Positions 61,499-64,000 of a stretch of 64,000 bases of DNA are shown one piece after another. Origin of the DNA: Erwinia tracheiphila (lineage in GTDB: Bacteria; Pseudomonadota; Gammaproteobacteria; Enterobacterales; Enterobacteriaceae); the NCBI RefSeq assembly GCF_021365465.1, contig NZ_CP089932.1:4774001-4838000 (forward strand), in the 5' to 3' direction. Each line of letters opens with the position of its first letter. The first letter of the stretch is position 1. The translations under genes were made by a program, and so were the position numbers. The notes under the pieces were generated by a model. The model saw only the letters and a program-made list of their open reading frames with translations, ran no database searches and had not been told where the DNA came from.

Positions 61499-63220
61499 TC
61501 ATGCGAAGCCGCCCTTACCCGCCCCAGCATTGGCCAGATTGTAAGCATTTGCCGCTTCAGGCGTTTTTATCTTGCGACTGTATTCTGTCGGCACCCAGTC
61601 AGTAGTGGACGAGGATTGTTTGAACGTGACGTTACTGCCAATATCCTTAAAGCCCGCCGCATCGCCTTTGTCGTCCAGCACCCCAGCGATACTATTCTTA
61701 TGATGCACATCGTAGCCCCCCCGGAAGTAGTTAGCCTGTGAAAGCACAGTGGCATTGGAAGCTATAGTGTAACCCAGATGGAAATTGTTAATGGTGTTGT
61801 TATACACATCGAACTTGCCCTGACGCATCAGCCCTGGCGCACGCACATCGAGGTTATCAAAGACATTATTCGCAATCGTCATGCGTGGATAACCACCATA
61901 GGTGGCTTTTGCAGAAGCTGAATCGTCCGGCTGGCCGAGAATCACGCCATATTCATTATTCTTAAAGACTGAATTGCTCAATGTCACATTATCTGCCTTA
62001 CCGCCTACATACAATAATTTATCCAGTCCGGTCGCATCTTTATCTTTGGTACCTGAAAACGTATTGTGGTCAATCCAGTAACCTGACCCATTACTGATAA
62101 AAAGTGGGATATCGCCATTAGCACGATAGCGATCATCATGGGTGAAGTTAAGATTCTGGAAAATATCGTTACCGGCAGTTTTATCACTGGCAAGATAAAT
62201 ATTGTGGAGTCCTGTCCCTCCCGATGTCCCTTCCAGCGTCTTATTTGCACCAAACTTCAATACAACCTTATTGGCAGAGGACAAATCTTTTGACAGCTTG
62301 ATAGTGGTTGGCTCATCTCCGGCCAGGCTTTTCTGAAGCTCCGCCACCGTAGAGACGGTCACGACCTTTCCTCCAGCGCCACCCGTGGTATTCGCCGCTT
62401 TGGCAAAGCCCGTCATACCGACAAGGCCGCTACTCTTACTGGCCGGAACCGCAGAGATCGCGGTAGTCGAGGCCACTTTATCCGTCGAGCCAGAAGAAGC
62501 GTCCCCGTTAACCGCACCAGACACACTCTGCGTTGTTGATAACATCGGAGCCTTATTGCTGGTACTTTTATTATCTGTTGAAGTGTCAGTTTTCGTGGTG
62601 GACGAAGAAGTTGTCGAGGTCGCCAGAGAGACTACTTTAATCTTGGAAGTGCCCCTTTCCGAAGCATCCACGCTGTCCGGCGTCGTGATAAACGATGTCG
62701 TTGTTCCTGCTGAGGTATATTCTACCGGGGAGCGGCTGCTTACAGGTGCCGACACCAGCGATGTTGCCTTCACCCCACCCGCTGTTAATGCGTCATTTCC
62801 AGTACCGGAGCTGCTGACGGGAATCAAGGAGAATTTGGAAAAATCGACAGGGTTGTTTGTGCTGGACATATTTTGCCCACTTCTTTTCTGCTGGGACAAA
62901 CCAGATGATTGCTGCACTACACCATTAGCAGAGGCGTTATTTTGCAACAGGCGTGAAAGAAATTGCAGCAAGATTTCTCGCACTAAAGCAGCAATCTTTG
63001 TTAATGTTGGCTGACATCCACTCATCCCGGCAAAGTTCGATTGCAAGGAATAAGCGGATGTCGGTTTGCCATACGAAATCGGCAAATTCGGAACTGGCGA
63101 ATAAGCACCAGCACCGCTACAACCGATCAGGTTTTTTTTCAGCGGATCCTGAGCCGAACTGGGCGCAGCAGGGGATAGCGTCGTCGCAGACAAATCCACC
63201 ACTCTGTTTTGTATCATCAT
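61499..63220 (-). CDS. eop2: HopAK1/Eop2-like type III effector with PL1 pectate-lyase domain
   Basis: 573 residues from the ATG at 63220 (GAGGA 6 bases upstream); the N-terminus MMIQNRVVDLSATTLS is Ser-rich with few acidic residues, as in type III signals. Residues about 100-285 form a Ser/Thr-rich low-complexity linker. The C-terminal part (about 268-500) is a right-handed beta-helix of pectate lyase family 1: GSGYWIDHNTF, then NVFDN and the catalytic-type RAPGLMRQG with FDVYNN. This layout, harpin-like plus pectate lyase, is that of HopAK1/Eop2, differing from HrpW (family 3 lyase). A hrp box precedes it. It interrupts gppA-rep synteny. Lyase activity and secretion are inferred. Confidence 0.85.
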   Translation of the reverse strand: MMIQNRVVDLSATTLSPAAPSSAQDPLKKNLIGCSGAGAYSPVPNLPISYGKPTSAYSLQSNFAGMSGCQPTLTKIAALVREILLQFLSRLLQNNASANGVVQQSSGLSQQKRSGQNMSSTNNPVDFSKFSLIPVSSSGTGNDALTAGGVKATSLVSAPVSSRSPVEYTSAGTTTSFITTPDSVDASERGTSKIKVVSLATSTTSSSTTKTDTSTDNKSTSNKAPMLSTTQSVSGAVNGDASSGSTDKVASTTAISAVPASKSSGLVGMTGFAKAANTTGGAGGKVVTVSTVAELQKSLAGDEPTTIKLSKDLSSANKVVLKFGANKTLEGTSGGTGLHNIYLASDKTAGNDIFQNLNFTHDDRYRANGDIPLFISNGSGYWIDHNTFSGTKDKDATGLDKLLYVGGKADNVTLSNSVFKNNEYGVILGQPDDSASAKATYGGYPRMTIANNVFDNLDVRAPGLMRQGKFDVYNNTINNFHLGYTIASNATVLSQANYFRGGYDVHHKNSIAGVLDDKGDAAGFKDIGSNVTFKQSSSTTDWVPTEYSRKIKTPEAANAYNLANAGAGKGGFA

Positions 63221-63317
63221 GATCAATCCTCATAAGAAGCTGAAATCTGTCCTGAACGTAGATTGTGGATGTATGCTGGGACGGAAAGCAGCACATTAGA
63301 GTCGCAATGTGACTTAG

Positions 63318-63342
63318 GTGGTAAAAAAATCAACCTGGTTCC
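63318..63342 (-). promoter_or_regulatory. hrp box (HrpL promoter) of the effector gene
   Basis: Minus strand GGAACC, 15 bases, CCAC (CCACCTAA), matching the HrpL-dependent promoter consensus GGAACC-N15/16-CCAC. It lies about 98 bases upstream of the effector start and points toward it. Confidence 0.9.
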
Positions 63343-63469
63343 AGAGGAGATAATAAATAAATCGTCTCAATAATCTCCAATGTTATTGAATCTGATTGAG
63401 AAAAGTGAAAAGTGGCAGGTTATTGCTGCAAAGGGTCAAATATCGCGCCGGTATGACGGCACGACGGGC

Positions 63470-64000
63470 TTAACTCACAGCGTTATTCTTTGCCTTATTC
63501 AGCATCGCCCGTAGTCCGGCGACACGGCTTTGTCCGGTTTGCATACGTTGCTCCGGGCTGACCACCTTACGTTCAGTTTCCCATTGCAGGTCGTCCTGCG
63601 GCAGCTCCAGTAAAAAACGGCTCGGCTCAGGCCGCACCAGCTCACCATACTGCCGACGTTCCCGGCACAGCGTAAACGTCAACTCCTTTTGCGCCCGCGT
63701 AATTCCTACGTAGGCCAGACGGCGTTCTTCTTCAACATTATTCTCATCAATGCTGCTCTGATGCGGCAGTAAACCTTCCTCCATCCCCACAAGGTACACG
63801 TAGGGGAACTCAAGGCCTTTCGACGCATGAAGCGTCATGAGCTGCACCTGATCCGCGTCTTCATCACTTTCACCCCGCTCCATCATGTCGCGCAAAGTGA
63901 AGCGCGTAACGACCTGCGTCAGCGTCATCGGTTCATCAATATCGCTGCCCTCTAACATCTCCGTCATCCACTGAAACAGCGTGTTAACGTTCTTCATGCG
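63470..64000 (-). CDS. rep: Rep helicase, C-terminal part
   Basis: The last 176 codons of Rep; the 5' part lies beyond the window. SF1A helicase: motif [22 protein letters not shown], motif [19 protein letters not shown]. Rep is a replication-fork accessory helicase. It is the normal neighbour of gppA; the effector gene lies between them. Confidence 0.95.
   Translation of the reverse strand, partial: RMKNVNTLFQWMTEMLEGSDIDEPMTLTQVVTRFTLRDMMERGESDEDADQVQLMTLHASKGLEFPYVYLVGMEEGLLPHQSSIDENNVEEERRLAYVGITRAQKELTFTLCRERRQYGELVRPEPSRFLLELPQDDLQWETERKVVSPEQRMQTGQSRVAGLRAMLNKAKNNAVS

Noticed and set aside
62385..63014. 209-codon plus-strand frame opposite the effector gene
   Set aside because: Val/Glu-rich antisense shadow of the Ser/Thr-rich region; no ribosome site or family, and the opposite strand has the hrp box and a domain match.
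61499..63220. Calling the effector HrpW
   Set aside because: The lyase part has family 1 features (WIDH, RAPGLMRQG, FDVYNN), while HrpW carries a family 3 domain, and no hrp genes are adjacent.

Overview
The window comes from a gammaproteobacterial chromosome of the Enterobacterales, most likely Erwinia of the pome-fruit plant-pathogen group. Two things point there. The housekeeping backbone matches, gene by gene, the E. coli 85-86 min region (ubiD-rfaH-tat-ubi-udp-metE/metR-recQ-corA-uvrD-xerC-dapF-cyaA-hemCDXY-tRNAs-wec-rho-trxA-rhlB-gppA-rep). In addition, a type III effector gene with a clean hrp box sits between gppA and rep. The species cannot be fixed from the sequence alone, and all gene names rest on recognised protein sequence and synteny recalled from memory, not on a search.

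Layout. 1-8.2 kb: start of ubiD, rfaH, tatABCD, ubiB-ubiJ-ubiE (ubiquinone), rmuC. 8.2-9.6 kb: AT-rich gene-less stretch and an IS1-family copy whose insA carries an amber codon. 9.8-15.7 kb: udp, ysgA with an apparent internal deletion, divergent metE/metR with three tandem MetJ boxes, and a yehS-like gene. 15.7-18.3 kb: a decayed zone with a yigM (bioP-type) pseudogene and a second, intact-looking IS1 copy. 18.5-29.6 kb: glpTQ, which is not part of this locus in E. coli, then yigL, pldB, rhtB, broken rhtC, recQ, pldA, broken yigI, rarD, corA. 29.8-43.2 kb: a wbuC-like cupin, uvrD with its LexA box, yigB-xerC-yigA-dapF-lptM, cyaA with a CRP site, and hemCDXY. cyaY is not in its expected place.

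43.2-45.3 kb is mostly RNA: a gene-less stretch, the small RNA GlmZ with a recognisable sigma-54 promoter and two GlrR-type sites, and a tRNA operon (Arg-CCG, His-GTG, Leu-CAG, Pro-TGG, Pro-TGG) in which the proline tRNA is duplicated together with a terminator. 45.3-56.2 kb is the enterobacterial common antigen (ECA) cluster wecA-wzzE-wecB-wecC-wecD-wecE-wzxE-wecF-wzyE-wecG, lacking rffG and rffH. 56.5-61.5 kb: rho with a long leader, trxA, rhlB, gppA. 61.5-63.2 kb: the HopAK1/Eop2-like effector, a Ser/Thr-rich protein with a family-1 pectate-lyase domain. The window ends inside rep.

How the parts fit. The core genes cover protein export (Tat), ubiquinone and heme synthesis, cAMP, DNA repair, ECA surface glycan and transcription termination. 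The accessory signal is the plant-interaction effector. Three broken transport or accessory genes (yigM, rhtC, yigI), the ysgA deletion and the missing yifK, aslA/aslB, yigF/yigG and cyaY suggest gene decay in a host-adapted lineage. I saw no CRISPR array, prophage or defence system.
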